Shown: positions 16,351 through 26,304, counted from the first letter of the stretch. The stretch is 64,000 bases of DNA from Clostridiales bacterium (GCA_019421385.1 JAHZFK010000006.1:24965-88964); one strand, 5' to 3'. A program made the numbers and translations. The notes: generated by a model from the sequence alone, not told the origin.

Positions 16351-16460
16351 TATTTCTGCTTTATGTTGCGTTTTTCGCGGAAAACAGAGAAAATTCGACC
16401 TTATCAGTCGCTTTTAGGGACAAAGAAAAAGCCGTTCATCTTTCGATGAACGGCTTTTTT
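16351..16460 (+). ncRNA. Candidate small RNA ending at the enolase terminator
   Basis: A transcript from the promoter at 16316-16344 would start near 16351 and stop in the T-run at 16455-16460, giving about 110 nt with a 10-bp terminator stem and an upstream small stem (GTTTTT/GAAAAC near 16370-16386). No ORF with a ribosome-binding site is present. The rest of the 354-bp gap (16125-16478) holds the two terminators, the 9-bp inverted repeat and otherwise nothing recognisable. Confidence 0.3.
16426..16460 (-). terminator. Bidirectional terminator of the glycolytic operon
   Basis: GCCGTTCATC (16431-16440), loop TTTC, GATGAACGGC (16445-16454), flanked by AAAAA on the left and TTTTTT on the right. 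Ten perfect pairs with U-runs in both directions, 18 nt after the enolase stop codon. Confidence 0.9.
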
Positions 16461-16478
16461 ATCAGCTTAGACGGATGC

Positions 16479-17813
<1,335 letters not shown>

Positions 17814-17843
17814 TTATTTGAAAATTTGGGGATACGCAATAGT

Positions 17844-19574
17844 TTACTTGACGAGCAGGCTGTGGCCGGTCATTTCCTCCGGCTGCGGCAGGCCCATCAT
17901 TTCCAGCAGCGTCGGCGCCAGATCCGCCAGCACGCCGCCCTCGGCAAGCTTACCCTCATGGCCGACCATAACGAGCGGCACCGGGTTGGTCGAGTGCGCG
18001 GTGAACGGCGTTACGCCGTCTGCGTCGAGCATCTGGTCAACGTTGCCATGGTCAGCGGTGATCAGGCACTGGCCGCCCATCTTGAGGATGGCATCCACCA
18101 CCTTGCCGACACCGTCATCGGTCGCTTCAATCGCCTTAACGGCAGCATCGAACACGCCGGTGTGGCCAACCATATCGCAGTTTGCAAAGTTCAGCACGAT
18201 CACGTCGTACTTGCCGGACAGGATGCGCTTAACGCATTCCTCGGTCACGGCAGGCTCGCTCATCTCCGGCTGGAGGTCGTAGGTGGCCACCTTGGGAGAC
18301 GGGATCAGCGCACGATCCTCGCCCGGATATTCCTTCTCTACGCCGCCGTTGAAGAAGAAGGTGACGTGCGCGTACTTCTCGGTCTCTGCGATGCGCAACT
18401 GGGTCAGGCCCTTGTCCGAGATATACTCGCCGAAGGTGTTCTTCAGGCTCTGCGGCTTGAAGGCAACCTCAACGCCCGCGATGGTCGCATCATACTGCGT
18501 CATGCAGACATAGTGGATGTTGCGGCGCTGACGCTTGAAGCCGTCAAACTCGTGGTCAACGAACGCACGGGTGATCTCACGCGCACGGTCGGGACGGAAG
18601 TTGGCAAAGATGATCGCGTCGTCGTCCTTGACAGTCGCGCCCTCGGTCACGATGACCGGAACCACGAACTCGTCGGTAACGCCTGCGTCATAGGACTTCT
18701 GCATCGCTTCGTGTGCGGAAGCCGCATGCTCGCCGATGCCCTCAGCGATTGCCTGATATGCCTTCTCTACACGGTCCCAACGCTTGTCGCGGTCCATCGC
18801 GTAGTAACGGCCGGAGATCGTGGCAATGCAACCAAGCTCCAGCGTATCAATCTTGTTCTGCAGGCGGTCGATATACTCGATACCGGACTGCGGGGGCGTA
18901 TCACGGCCGTCCATGAAGCAGTGGAAGCATACCTTGCGCAGACCGTTGCGGCGCGCCAGCTCGAGCAGCGCGAACATGTGGTCGATATGCGAGTGTACGC
19001 CGCCGTCGGACAGCAGGCCGAAGATATGCAGCGTGGAATCAAACCACTTGCACTGGTTGATTGCGCTCATCAGCGCTTCGTTCGAGAAGAAATCGCCGTC
19101 CTGAATGGACTTGGTGATACGGGTCAGCTCCTGATAAACGATGCGGCCCGCACCGATGTTGGTATGGCCAACCTCGGAGTTGCCCATCTGGCCGTCCGGC
19201 AGACCAACGTCCAGACCGGAAGCGCCAATATAAACCAGCGGGTTTTCCTTGAAGATGCGGTCGAGGTTCGGGGTGTTCGCCGCCTCAATCGCGTTGCCCT
19301 TTTTCTCATCGCGATGGCCGAAGCCGTCCATGATGATCAGCGCGGTCGGCTTCTTGGGCTCGTCGGCCTTCTTCGCCGCCGTCTTGCGGGTCGTAGTCTT
19401 CTTTGCGGCCGTCGTCTTTTTGGCAGCAGCCGTCTTTTTCGCCACAGGCTTTTCCTCGGCCTTGGCTTCCACCGCCGGAGCGGCAGCCTTGGTCGTTTCT
19501 TCCTTGGCCGCAGGCTGCACCGCAGTCTTTACCTCTTCGGTTGCCGCCTTGCTCGGCACATTTTGCTTTTTCAT
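17844..19574 (-). CDS. gpmI: Cofactor-independent phosphoglycerate mutase with histone-like N-terminal tail
   Basis: 576 aa, start ATG 19574 behind AAAGGAGTAAGTAAGAGT. It interconverts 3- and 2-phosphoglycerate using Mn. The catalytic core starts near residue 76 (PTALIIMDGFG); the phosphorylated Ser is Ser133 in GQMGNSEVGHTNIGAGR, and metal ligands lie in NFANCDMVGHTG and TADHGN. Family members are usually about 510 aa; here residues 1-76 are an added Lys/Ala/Thr-rich tail with KKTAAAKKTTAAKKTTTRK, like the C-terminal tails of bacterial histone-H1/HU proteins. The tail is in frame with no better internal start, so it is probably translated. Its purpose is unknown. Confidence 0.96.
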   Translation of the reverse strand: MKKQNVPSKAATEEVKTAVQPAAKEETTKAAAPAVEAKAEEKPVAKKTAAAKKTTAAKKTTTRKTAAKKADEPKKPTALIIMDGFGHRDEKKGNAIEAANTPNLDRIFKENPLVYIGASGLDVGLPDGQMGNSEVGHTNIGAGRIVYQELTRITKSIQDGDFFSNEALMSAINQCKWFDSTLHIFGLLSDGGVHSHIDHMFALLELARRNGLRKVCFHCFMDGRDTPPQSGIEYIDRLQNKIDTLELGCIATISGRYYAMDRDKRWDRVEKAYQAIAEGIGEHAASAHEAMQKSYDAGVTDEFVVPVIVTEGATVKDDDAIIFANFRPDRAREITRAFVDHEFDGFKRQRRNIHYVCMTQYDATIAGVEVAFKPQSLKNTFGEYISDKGLTQLRIAETEKYAHVTFFFNGGVEKEYPGEDRALIPSPKVATYDLQPEMSEPAVTEECVKRILSGKYDVIVLNFANCDMVGHTGVFDAAVKAIEATDDGVGKVVDAILKMGGQCLITADHGNVDQMLDADGVTPFTAHSTNPVPLVMVGHEGKLAEGGVLADLAPTLLEMMGLPQPEEMTGHSLLVK

Positions 19575-19607
19575 ACTCTTACTTACTCCTTTACAAGAGC
19601 GGACGAA

Positions 19608-19636
19608 AGGGGACAACGATGTTTCCGATGTCCCCT
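19608..19636 (-). repeat. Hairpin between tpiA and gpmI
   Basis: AGGGGACA (19608-19615) pairs with TGTCCCCT (19629-19636), with further inner pairing (CG/CG). It is an 8-bp GC-rich stem without a U-run in the 107-nt tpiA-gpmI gap, probably an mRNA processing or stability element. Confidence 0.5.
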
Positions 19637-19681
19637 CCCGCACGCACGGCGCGGGGAGTAAACCCTCACCGTAATCTTATC

Positions 19682-20452
19682 TTATTGATTGGCTGCTTCG
19701 ACGATGGTCGCGAAGTCAGCGCTCTTCAGGGAGGCGCCGCCGATCAGGCCGCCGTCAACATCCGGCTGAGCCAGCAGCTCGGCTGCGTTCTTGGCGTTCA
19801 TCGAACCACCATACTGGATGGTGATGCCGCGGGCTGCACGCGCGCCATACTTCTCGCGCAGGCAGTCGCGGATTGCGCCGCAGACCTCGCCCGCCTGCTC
19901 AGCGGTCGCGGTCTTGCCGGTGCCGATCGCCCAGATCGGCTCGTAAGCGATAACAACCTTCTTGATATCCTCCACAGCAACGCCCTGCAGCGCGATCTTG
20001 ATCTGCTTGCGGATAACCTCCATGGTCACATCCTGCTCGCGCTCAGTCAGGCTCTCGCCAACGCACAGGATCGGACGCAGGCCGTTCTCCAATGCAACCA
20101 GAACCTTCTTGTTGCAAGCCTCGTCGGTTTCGTTGAAGTACTGGCGGCGCTCGGAGTGGCCGATGATCACATACTTCACGCCCAGTTCCTTGAGCATGTC
20201 AGCAGAGATCTCGCCCGTGAACGCACCGGACTTCTCAAAGTGCATATTTTCCGCACCGATGGCAATCTTGGAGCCCTTGGCAGCCTTTACAGCAGCCTGA
20301 ATATCGGTAAACGGCACGCAAAGAACCATCTCGCACCACTTGGTCTTGGAGAGCAGGGGCTTCATCTCTTCGATGAGGGCCTTTGCTTCGCTCGGCGTCT
20401 TGTTCATCTTCCAGTTGCCGGCGATGATGGTCTTACGGTATCTGCGATTCAT
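19682..20452 (-). CDS. tpiA: Triosephosphate isomerase
   Basis: 256 aa, start ATG 20452 behind AAAGGGGTAAAACCAAA. It interconverts dihydroxyacetone phosphate and glyceraldehyde 3-phosphate. All signatures are present: GNWKMN with catalytic Lys15, [12 protein letters not shown] (electrophilic His near 100), [19 protein letters not shown] (catalytic Glu near 170 and loop 6), and [12 protein letters not shown] for phosphate binding. Second gene of the glycolytic operon, downstream of pgk. Confidence 0.99.
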   Translation of the reverse strand: MNRRYRKTIIAGNWKMNKTPSEAKALIEEMKPLLSKTKWCEMVLCVPFTDIQAAVKAAKGSKIAIGAENMHFEKSGAFTGEISADMLKELGVKYVIIGHSERRQYFNETDEACNKKVLVALENGLRPILCVGESLTEREQDVTMEVIRKQIKIALQGVAVEDIKKVVIAYEPIWAIGTGKTATAEQAGEVCGAIRDCLREKYGARAARGITIQYGGSMNAKNAAELLAQPDVDGGLIGGASLKSADFATIVEAANQ

Positions 20453-20507
20453 TTTGGTTTTACCCCTTTCAAACTTTTCGACGGCGTATCCGTCCTGATC
20501 AATATGT

Positions 20508-20537
20508 ATTATAGCGGGGCACAGAATGCCCCGGTAT
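20508..20537 (-). repeat. Hairpin and -10-like box between pgk and tpiA
   Basis: CGGGGCA (20515-20521) pairs with TGCCCCG (20527-20533), flanked by TATA on both sides so the stem nearly extends to 12 pairs. The minus strand continues GCTATAATA (TATAAT 20508-20513), so this could combine an mRNA-stability stem with a secondary promoter for tpiA-gpmI-eno. No -35 is obvious. Confidence 0.45.
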
Positions 20538-20566
20538 AAGGCACATTTTCGCGCAAATTGCGCAAA

Positions 20567-21757
20567 TTACTTGTCCTGCAGGCAAGCAATGCCGGGCAGC
20601 TCCAGACCCTCGAGGAACTCGAGAGAAGCGCCGCCGCCGGTGGAGATGTGCGTCATCTTGTCCGCAAAGCCCAGCTTCTCAACCGCAGCTGCGGAGTCAC
20701 CGCCACCGATGATGGAAACCGCACCGGAAGCCGCAATTGCCTTGGCAACTTCCTTGGTGCCGACTGCGAAGGTGTCGAACTCAAAGACGCCCATCGGGCC
20801 GTTCCAGACAACCGTGCCTGCGTTCTTGACAGCGTCAGAGAACAGCGCAACGGTCTTCGGGCCGATATCCATGCCCATCATGTTGTCCGGCAGCTGACCA
20901 GCTTCGTAAACAACCGGCTCTGCGTCTGCGCCGAAGTGGTCGCCGCAAACCGTGTCAACCGGCAGCAGGAGCTTAACGCCCTTGTCTTCCGCCTTCTTGA
21001 TGAGGCCGAGCGCCAGATCGATCTTGTCGTCCTCGCACAGCGAAGTGCCGATCTTGCCGCCCTGCGCCTTGGAGAAGGTGTAGGCCATGCCGCCGCCGAT
21101 GATAACGGTGTCGCACTTGTCGATCAGGTTGTTGATAACGTTGATCTTATCGGAAACCTTCGCGCCGCCCAGAATAGCAACGAACGGACGAGCCGGGTCA
21201 GACAGAGCCTTGCCCATGATGGAGATTTCCTTGTTGATCAGGAAGCCGCAGACAGCCGGCAGGTAGTCAGCAATACCAGCGGTGGAAGCATGTGCACGGT
21301 GGGACGTGCCGAATGCGTCGTTGACGAAGATCTCCGCCATGTCGGCAAATGCCTTAGCCAGTGCGGGATCGTTCTTGGTTTCGCCCTTCTCAAAGCGAAC
21401 GTTCTCGAGCAGGACAGCCTCGCCCGGCTTGACCTCGGCAGCGAGCTTCTTTGCGCTCTCGCCGACAACGTCAGCAGCCAGCTTCACTTCCTGACCCAGC
21501 AGCTCGCTCAGGCGCTTTGCAACCGGTGCGAGCGAATACTTCATATTAACTTCGCCCTTCGGACGGCCGAGGTGCGAGCACAGGATCACAGCCGCATTGT
21601 GATCCAGCAGGTACTTGATGGTTTCGAGCGATGCGCGGATGCGCTTGTCGTCGGTGATGTTGCCGTTCTCATCCTGCGGAACGTTAAAATCGCAGCGAAC
21701 GATAACCTTCTTGCCGTTTACGTCAATGTCTTCCACGCTCTTCTTGTTATACTGCAT
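20567..21757 (-). CDS. pgk: Phosphoglycerate kinase
   Basis: 396 aa, start ATG 21757 ([20 protein letters not shown]) behind GGGAGAGGGATATTT. It transfers phosphate from 1,3-bisphosphoglycerate to ADP. Substrate-binding [15 protein letters not shown] lies near residue 20, SHLGRPKGE near residue 60 and [10 protein letters not shown] near the C-terminus (nucleotide site). First gene of the glycolytic operon and preceded by a consensus promoter. The usual partner gapA is not adjacent. Confidence 0.99.
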   Translation of the reverse strand: MQYNKKSVEDIDVNGKKVIVRCDFNVPQDENGNITDDKRIRASLETIKYLLDHNAAVILCSHLGRPKGEVNMKYSLAPVAKRLSELLGQEVKLAADVVGESAKKLAAEVKPGEAVLLENVRFEKGETKNDPALAKAFADMAEIFVNDAFGTSHRAHASTAGIADYLPAVCGFLINKEISIMGKALSDPARPFVAILGGAKVSDKINVINNLIDKCDTVIIGGGMAYTFSKAQGGKIGTSLCEDDKIDLALGLIKKAEDKGVKLLLPVDTVCGDHFGADAEPVVYEAGQLPDNMMGMDIGPKTVALFSDAVKNAGTVVWNGPMGVFEFDTFAVGTKEVAKAIAASGAVSIIGGGDSAAAVEKLGFADKMTHISTGGGASLEFLEGLELPGIACLQDK

Positions 21758-21848
21758 AAATATCCCTCTCCCTTTCTGAATGTAAAAGTTAGCGATACGG
21801 AGCAAATTTCCGGCCTTCCCATAAAAAGAATTCCGTTTCCATTACAAA

Positions 21849-21877
21849 ATTATACTCGTTTCTCCTGTGATTCGCAA
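21849..21877 (-). promoter_or_regulatory. Promoter of the glycolytic operon
   Basis: Minus strand: TTGCGA (21872-21877), 17-nt spacer, TATAAT (21849-21854). It lies about 92 nt upstream of the pgk start in an AT-rich 220-bp gap. No dyad overlapping it was noticed. Confidence 0.75.
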
Positions 21878-21977
21878 GCCAAATTGTGAAAAACCTTGTC
21901 TTTCCGTTCTCTTTTAGAGGATTTTTGCGTTTTGCCGGAAATAATTGTGAAATATTAAACAATATGACCAATTGACC

Positions 21978-22853
21978 TCAGCTGCGAGCCTGTCCATAGA
22001 ACGCAACCGCCAGCGCCTGGGGGCCGGTATTGGTGATGACAGACGGCCCGATCGGGCTGCGCAGCACGTTCCTGAAACCGATTTCTGTGCGCAGGCGTTT
22101 TTCCAGCTCGTCAATGCGCGCCGTCGGCACATCGCCGTAGAGCAGCAGCGCGGTCTGCTTCTCCGGCTGCACCACGCGGCCGGACACCTTGCGGATCATG
22201 CCGCTGACCAGTGCCTTTTCCCCGCGCACCTTGTCGCATACCTTGACCGCGCCGTCATAAACATGGCTGATCGGCTTAAGCCCAAGCGCTTCACCAACGA
22301 ATGCCGCGCCGCCAGAAATGCGGCCGGATTTTTTCAGATGCGTCAGGCTGTACACGCCGAGGAATGCCTCCACGCGGTTCAGCCGGCTTTTTACCACACC
22401 GCAGATCGCGTCGAAGCTGTCGCCCTGATCGCGCAGTTCCGCCGCCATCACCACGATATGCCCATATATATAGGTATAGGTTGCGGAGTCAAACAGCTCG
22501 ATCTGCATCGCGCTGCCCGCCTCCTCGCGGAACATATCGCGCGCCAGACACGCCGCCTGATAAGTGCCCGAACCGTTTGCGTTGATGAGCACGCCCAGAT
22601 AGTGCGTACAGCCACGCTCCGCCGCGCGCCGGTAGGAATCCAGAAACACCGTCGGCGTGACCATGGCGGTCGTCGGGATCTCCCGGCTTTGCGCCAGCAG
22701 CTTCCAGTATTCCTCGGCTGTGATGTCATAGTATTCGCGGAATGCGCGCCCCTCATGCGTCAGCGTGATCGGAACGATCTCGATCCCGTGCTTTTCCACC
22801 AGCGCCTGCGGGATATCCGCAGACGAGTCGGTCATAATATGTATCTTTTCCAT
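21978..22853 (-). CDS. DegV family fatty-acid-binding protein
   Basis: 291 aa, start ATG 22853 behind AAGGAGAGAGAA. DegV proteins bind a fatty acid; in Firmicutes the FakB members present fatty acids to kinase FakA for phosphorylation and phospholipid synthesis. Signatures are IMTDSSADIPQALVEKHGIE at the N-terminus, PTTAMVTPTVFLDSY near residue 60, LINANGSGTYQAA near residue 88 and a C-terminal IGPSVITNTGPQALAVAFYG. It follows trmL by 10 nt. Which fatty acid is bound cannot be told; fakA is not in the window. Confidence 0.93.
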   Translation of the reverse strand: MEKIHIMTDSSADIPQALVEKHGIEIVPITLTHEGRAFREYYDITAEEYWKLLAQSREIPTTAMVTPTVFLDSYRRAAERGCTHYLGVLINANGSGTYQAACLARDMFREEAGSAMQIELFDSATYTYIYGHIVVMAAELRDQGDSFDAICGVVKSRLNRVEAFLGVYSLTHLKKSGRISGGAAFVGEALGLKPISHVYDGAVKVCDKVRGEKALVSGMIRKVSGRVVQPEKQTALLLYGDVPTARIDELEKRLRTEIGFRNVLRSPIGPSVITNTGPQALAVAFYGQARS

Positions 22854-22863
22854 TTCTCTCTCC

Positions 22864-23349
22864 TTATCCTTTTAGAAACGGTCCCGCCAGCCTGAGGTTT
22901 TCAAACCCGGTCTGCCGCAGCGCTTCAAACGCGATCACCGCCACCGAATTGGACAGGTTCAGGCTGCGCGCCCCCTCGCGCATCGGAATACGCACGCACC
23001 GCTCCGGATGCTCGATCAGCAGGCTTTCCGGCAGGCCTTTTGTCTCCTTGCCGAACAGCAGATAGTCGCCGTCGCGGTACTCCACCTCGTGGTAGGCATG
23101 TGGCGCCTTGGTGGTCGCATAAAAATAGCGCCCGTCTGGATTTTTCTCGAAAAACTCATTCAGGTTTTTGTACATGCGGACGTCCAGCAGGTGCCAGTAA
23201 TCCAGCCCCGCGCGTTTCATCCGCTTATCGTCGATTGCAAAGCCGAGCGGCTCGATCAGATGCAGCACGAAGCCCGTCGCCGCGCAGGTGCGGGCGATGT
23301 TGCCGGTATTCTGCGGGATCTCCGGCTCGACCAGAACAATATGCAGCAT
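22864..23349 (-). CDS. trmL: tRNA (cytidine(34)-2'-O)-methyltransferase
   Basis: 161 aa, start ATG 23349. A SPOUT (trefoil knot) methyltransferase that 2'-O-methylates the wobble base of tRNA-Leu. The YibK/TrmL signatures are present: HIVLVEPEIPQNTGNIARTC at the N-terminus, LLFGKETKGLPESLL near residue 100, and the SAM-binding knot IPMREGARSLNLSNSVAVIAFEALRQ. First gene of a two-gene unit with degV. Confidence 0.95.
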   Translation of the reverse strand: MLHIVLVEPEIPQNTGNIARTCAATGFVLHLIEPLGFAIDDKRMKRAGLDYWHLLDVRMYKNLNEFFEKNPDGRYFYATTKAPHAYHEVEYRDGDYLLFGKETKGLPESLLIEHPERCVRIPMREGARSLNLSNSVAVIAFEALRQTGFENLRLAGPFLKG

Positions 23350-23379
23350 GTGTTTCTCCTCATTCTCAATTCTTCCTCT

Positions 23380-23408
23380 ATTTTAGGCGATATGCGAGCA
23401 TTTTTCAA
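23380..23408 (-). promoter_or_regulatory. Promoter for trmL-degV
   Basis: Minus strand: TTGAAA (23403-23408), 17-nt spacer, TAAAAT (23380-23385), about 31 nt upstream of trmL and directly downstream of the preceding terminator. Confidence 0.65.
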
Positions 23409-23429
23409 GGCATTTGCCGCTTTTTTCGC

Positions 23430-23463
23430 AAAAATAAATCCCCCGATCGGAAAAGATCGGGGG
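23430..23463 (-). terminator. Terminator of the first sigma/anti-sigma operon
   Basis: CCCCCGATC (23440-23448), loop GGAAAA, GATCGGGGG (23455-23463); on the minus strand the stem is followed by ATTTATTTTT. Nine perfect pairs, 15 nt after the stop of the anti-sigma-like gene. Confidence 0.85.
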
Positions 23464-23477
23464 AAAATAACACCTTG

Positions 23478-24410
23478 TTATGCAATTTCTGCGTAAACGC
23501 CGTAAACATAGCCCTGTTCAGCGGCCTGCTCGTCGGTGAGCACCTCGCCGGTAAGCCGCATACCACTGCCGTCATCCGGGTAGGTGACGCCTAGTTTGCC
23601 GGTGTGCAGGGTGAGGGTCTGGGTGTCGGTCGTGCCATCGGTAAACGTCACCGTGACAGTCAACACCGCGCCGTCAAATTCGTCGATGCGGGCGTGCCAC
23701 GCATCCCGCAAATCGGACTCCTGTGCCATATCGACCGGCTTAGGCTCGCCCCAGAGACCATAGCAAGTGGTGGACGCATACGGCTCTACAAAGCCATTTT
23801 CCACATGCCAGCTTGCTTCTACCCACCAATCGCCATCATCGTATCCATGCACCAGAAAGTCATCGGCATCCTGTGTCGGCGGATAAGTGCCCTGCAAGAT
23901 AGCGTCCGCATCGGATTCCTGAATATCCATGCGCGCCACGCGGTACAGTCCACCCTTATCAATCGACGCACTGACCGTCTCAATATTATCACCCGTCACC
24001 TTGAACAGACAGCCACTGAAAAAGCCCTTCGTTGCACTGTCCATGCCGCCCGACGCGGTATCGAACACAATCTTGCTGCCCTTGGGTTCCATCGTCTCCC
24101 CCGTGTCTGCGGCATAGGCCACGATGCCGAACGAGTGCGCGACCGCCTCAGCCACTGCCTCGGAAGTGGGCTGGCCGCTTTGCTGCGATTTCCAGACCGC
24201 CGTGCCGCCGACCACCACGCCGAACGCGCACGCCACGGCCAAAATCCGCTTTGCCATGCCGAAGCGGCGGCGCGGTGCGGCTGCCAAATGCTGCGGTGCA
24301 CTCTGCTGTTCCTCACGGCGCGCCTGACGCGCCGCCTCAAGCGTACGCGCTTTCAGCTCATCGGGTGCTTTGATATCCTTCAGTCGATTCCAATCGTTCC
24401 GGTTGTTCAT
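23478..24410 (-). CDS. Membrane anti-sigma-factor-like protein
   Basis: 310 aa, start ATG 24410 behind GGAGGGAACTGACG, overlapping the sigma gene by 53 nt. The N-terminus (NRLKDIKAPDELKARTLEAA) is a short cytoplasmic segment of the type seen in Clostridia sigma-linked membrane proteins; it has no HxxxCxxC zinc motif. One membrane helix follows (ILAVACAFGVVVGGTAVW, about 56-73), then an extracytoplasmic domain of about 235 residues of unknown fold with YAADTGETMEPKGSKIVFDT. By position it should hold the neighbouring sigma factor inactive until an envelope signal arrives. This is inference from gene order. Confidence 0.7.
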   Translation of the reverse strand: MNNRNDWNRLKDIKAPDELKARTLEAARQARREEQQSAPQHLAAAPRRRFGMAKRILAVACAFGVVVGGTAVWKSQQSGQPTSEAVAEAVAHSFGIVAYAADTGETMEPKGSKIVFDTASGGMDSATKGFFSGCLFKVTGDNIETVSASIDKGGLYRVARMDIQESDADAILQGTYPPTQDADDFLVHGYDDGDWWVEASWHVENGFVEPYASTTCYGLWGEPKPVDMAQESDLRDAWHARIDEFDGAVLTVTVTFTDGTTDTQTLTLHTGKLGVTYPDDGSGMRLTGEVLTDEQAAEQGYVYGVYAEIA

Positions 24411-24897
24411 CGTCAGTTCCCTCCAGTTCGAGTCTCAGTTTTTTGCGGGCGCGGTGTAATCGCGTGCGCACGGTTGCCGGGCGGCAGCCCACCAGCGGCG
24501 CAATTTCGTCCGTGCCATATCCCTCAACATAGTGCAGCCACACCACGACCCGCAGGTCATCGGGCAGCGCGTGTACAGCCTGCCACAGCTCATCGTGGCT
24601 GTCCGTAAGGGGCGCGGCGGCATCCGGCGCGGCTTCGAGCGGCGCGGTGTGCCGGAACCACGCCGAGCGGCGCAGATCGTTGCAGCAATTGACCGTCACG
24701 CGCAGCAGCCATGCCTTCAGGTGCTCGTCATCACGGAACACGGTCGTGTCGCGCAGCAGGCGCAGGAACACCTCCTGATAAACGTCCTCCGCGTCGGCGC
24801 GGCTGTCCAGCCGGCAAAGCGCCAGCCGATAAACCGCGTCGCCGCAGTGCTCCATCGCGTCGCACAGGAATGCGTCCGAACGCAGGTTAGTTTGCAT
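24358..24897 (-). CDS. ECF-type RNA polymerase sigma factor
   Basis: 179 aa, start ATG 24897 behind AAAGGAGGATGGAGCAAG. Region 2 is YRLALCRLDSRADAEDVYQEVFLRLL (AEDVYQEVF recognises the -10), and region 4 is YVEGYGTDEIAPLVGCRPATVRTRLHRARKKL. Regions 1.1 and 3 are absent, as in ECF factors. The C-terminal 17 codons overlap the membrane anti-sigma-like gene, so the two are coupled. The stimulus is unknown. Confidence 0.93.
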   Translation of the reverse strand: MQTNLRSDAFLCDAMEHCGDAVYRLALCRLDSRADAEDVYQEVFLRLLRDTTVFRDDEHLKAWLLRVTVNCCNDLRRSAWFRHTAPLEAAPDAAAPLTDSHDELWQAVHALPDDLRVVVWLHYVEGYGTDEIAPLVGCRPATVRTRLHRARKKLRLELEGTDDEQPERLESTEGYQSTR

Positions 24898-25353
24898 CTT
24901 GCTCCATCCTCCTTTCTGCCAACAACACGAAGAAAACCGTCCGATTGTTCTCAGGTATCCTCAACCCAACCGCTTTTTTCTCCTGATTCCCCCCAGTTTT
25001 GTCCATTGTGCTTAACACAGCACTTCATATCTGTATATATTCCACAATAACAACTCGTATTTTTCGGAAATATTGAATAAATTTCATCTTGCGATTTTAT
25101 CAAAAATCACTATAATTAAATCATCCAAACAAGGTTGATCGCTCACACTTCCCGTTGACGCCGATCCCTTTTCCCACCGCGCATCTCGCTGAGACTGCGC
25201 GCCATATTTCTGATATCTTCTCATTACCTTTTCTCTTTATACCATTCTCTTTCACGGGGCTGTCCATGGCGGGCAGCCCTTTCTCCTTGTTTTGCAGAAA
25301 TGGTAAGCCAAACGGGCGGCATCATCCGATGCCGCCCGTTTGCGCTCTCTGAT
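24898..25353. other. 456-bp gap between ribF and the sigma factor gene
   Basis: The part nearest the sigma gene (24900-25140) is AT-rich and should contain its promoter; several TATA-like boxes (TATATA near 25034-25040, TTATAG near 25111) occur, but no pair of boxes stands out. The part nearest ribF (25140-25353) is C/T-rich on the plus strand with a GGGCTG/CAGCCC stem (25258-25279) and the 14-bp hairpin after ribF. No ORF with a ribosome-binding site was found. Confidence 0.5.
25310..25341 (-). terminator. Strong hairpin after ribF, probable end of the rimP operon
   Basis: AAACGGGCGGCATC (25310-25323), loop ATCC, GATGCCGCCCGTTT (25328-25341): 14 perfect pairs, 12 nt after the ribF stop. The following minus-strand sequence (GGCTTACC) lacks a U-run, so it may be a 3' stability stem or a Rho-assisted end rather than a classical intrinsic terminator. 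Confidence 0.5.
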
Positions 25354-26259
25354 TTATTTTGCAAAAAATTCCCGTGTCTGCTTTACGTTCTCGTCGATCG
25401 CTGCGCGCAGCGCCTCGGCTGACTCAAACCGTTTTTCCGGCCGCAGGAACTTGTGCAGCTCCACGTGGATCATCTTGCCGTACAAGTCGCCCGCAAAGTC
25501 GAGCAGGTGCGGCTCGATCGTCGGCGCACCGCCGTCCATAAAGGTCGGCTTGATGCCGATATTGGTCGCCGCAATGTAGCTTTTATCGTCAATGAGCACG
25601 CGCGCCGCATATACGCCATAGGGCGGCAGCGCCATCTCGGGCGGCAGCGCCAGATTGACCGTCGGCACTTTGAGCACGCTTGTGCCCACGCGTCGTCCAT
25701 GCTCGACCACACCGGTCACGGTATAGGGATGGCCAAGGAAACGCCCCGCGCCTTGCATATCGCCCTGCGAAATCAGCTGACGGATATAGGTCGAGGAAAC
25801 CACGATCCCATCTACCATGACGTCATCAATGCAGTCATAACCGATGCCCGCTTTTTCACATTCCTCCGCCATGCCTGCGGCGTTGCCCTGTCCTTTATAG
25901 CCGAAACGGTTGTTGCGGCCCGAAATGATCCAGCGCGCACCGAACTGCCCGATGAGCATTTTGTGAATGAAGTCGCGCCAATCCATATGCTGCATGTGCT
26001 CATCAAAGTGGCCGAAAATCACTTCATCCACGCCGCCGAGCTTTTTGATCTCCTCGCGGCGGTAAGCGTTGGCCGTCAGCAGCGGCACCTGTCGCCCCAG
26101 CACGACCGAATCCGGATGTACGTCAAACGTGAACACCGCGCTTGTGCCGCCGATCTGGCGGGCGCGCTCGACTGCGCGCTCCATCAGCGCCTGATGCCCC
26201 AGATGAACGCCGTCAAAATAGCCCAGCGCGATCGCACGCGGCTTTTGATATTCCTGCAT
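25354..26259 (-). CDS. ribF: Bifunctional riboflavin kinase/FAD synthetase
   Basis: 301 aa, start ATG 26259 (MQEYQKPRAIALGYFDGVHL) behind GGGGGAAACCCG. It makes FMN from riboflavin and then FAD. The N-terminal nucleotidyltransferase domain has ALGYFDGVHLGHQ (HxGH motif) and a central FGHFDEHMQHMDWRDFI and GRNNRFGYKGQGN; the C-terminal kinase domain has VLKVPTVNLALPPEM and PPYGVYAARV. Last gene of the rimP operon, 45 nt after truB. Confidence 0.97.
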   Translation of the reverse strand: MQEYQKPRAIALGYFDGVHLGHQALMERAVERARQIGGTSAVFTFDVHPDSVVLGRQVPLLTANAYRREEIKKLGGVDEVIFGHFDEHMQHMDWRDFIHKMLIGQFGARWIISGRNNRFGYKGQGNAAGMAEECEKAGIGYDCIDDVMVDGIVVSSTYIRQLISQGDMQGAGRFLGHPYTVTGVVEHGRRVGTSVLKVPTVNLALPPEMALPPYGVYAARVLIDDKSYIAATNIGIKPTFMDGGAPTIEPHLLDFAGDLYGKMIHVELHKFLRPEKRFESAEALRAAIDENVKQTREFFAK

Positions 26260-26304
26260 CGGGTTTCCCCCTTCCGAACCCTGCACAGAGGCAGGCCCCA
26301 TTCT

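Noticed and set aside
7910..16478. Attachment sites (direct repeats) flanking the phage module
   Set aside because: I compared the gaps at 7910-8081 and 16125-16478 by eye and found no shared direct repeat longer than would occur by chance; no tRNA gene is adjacent.
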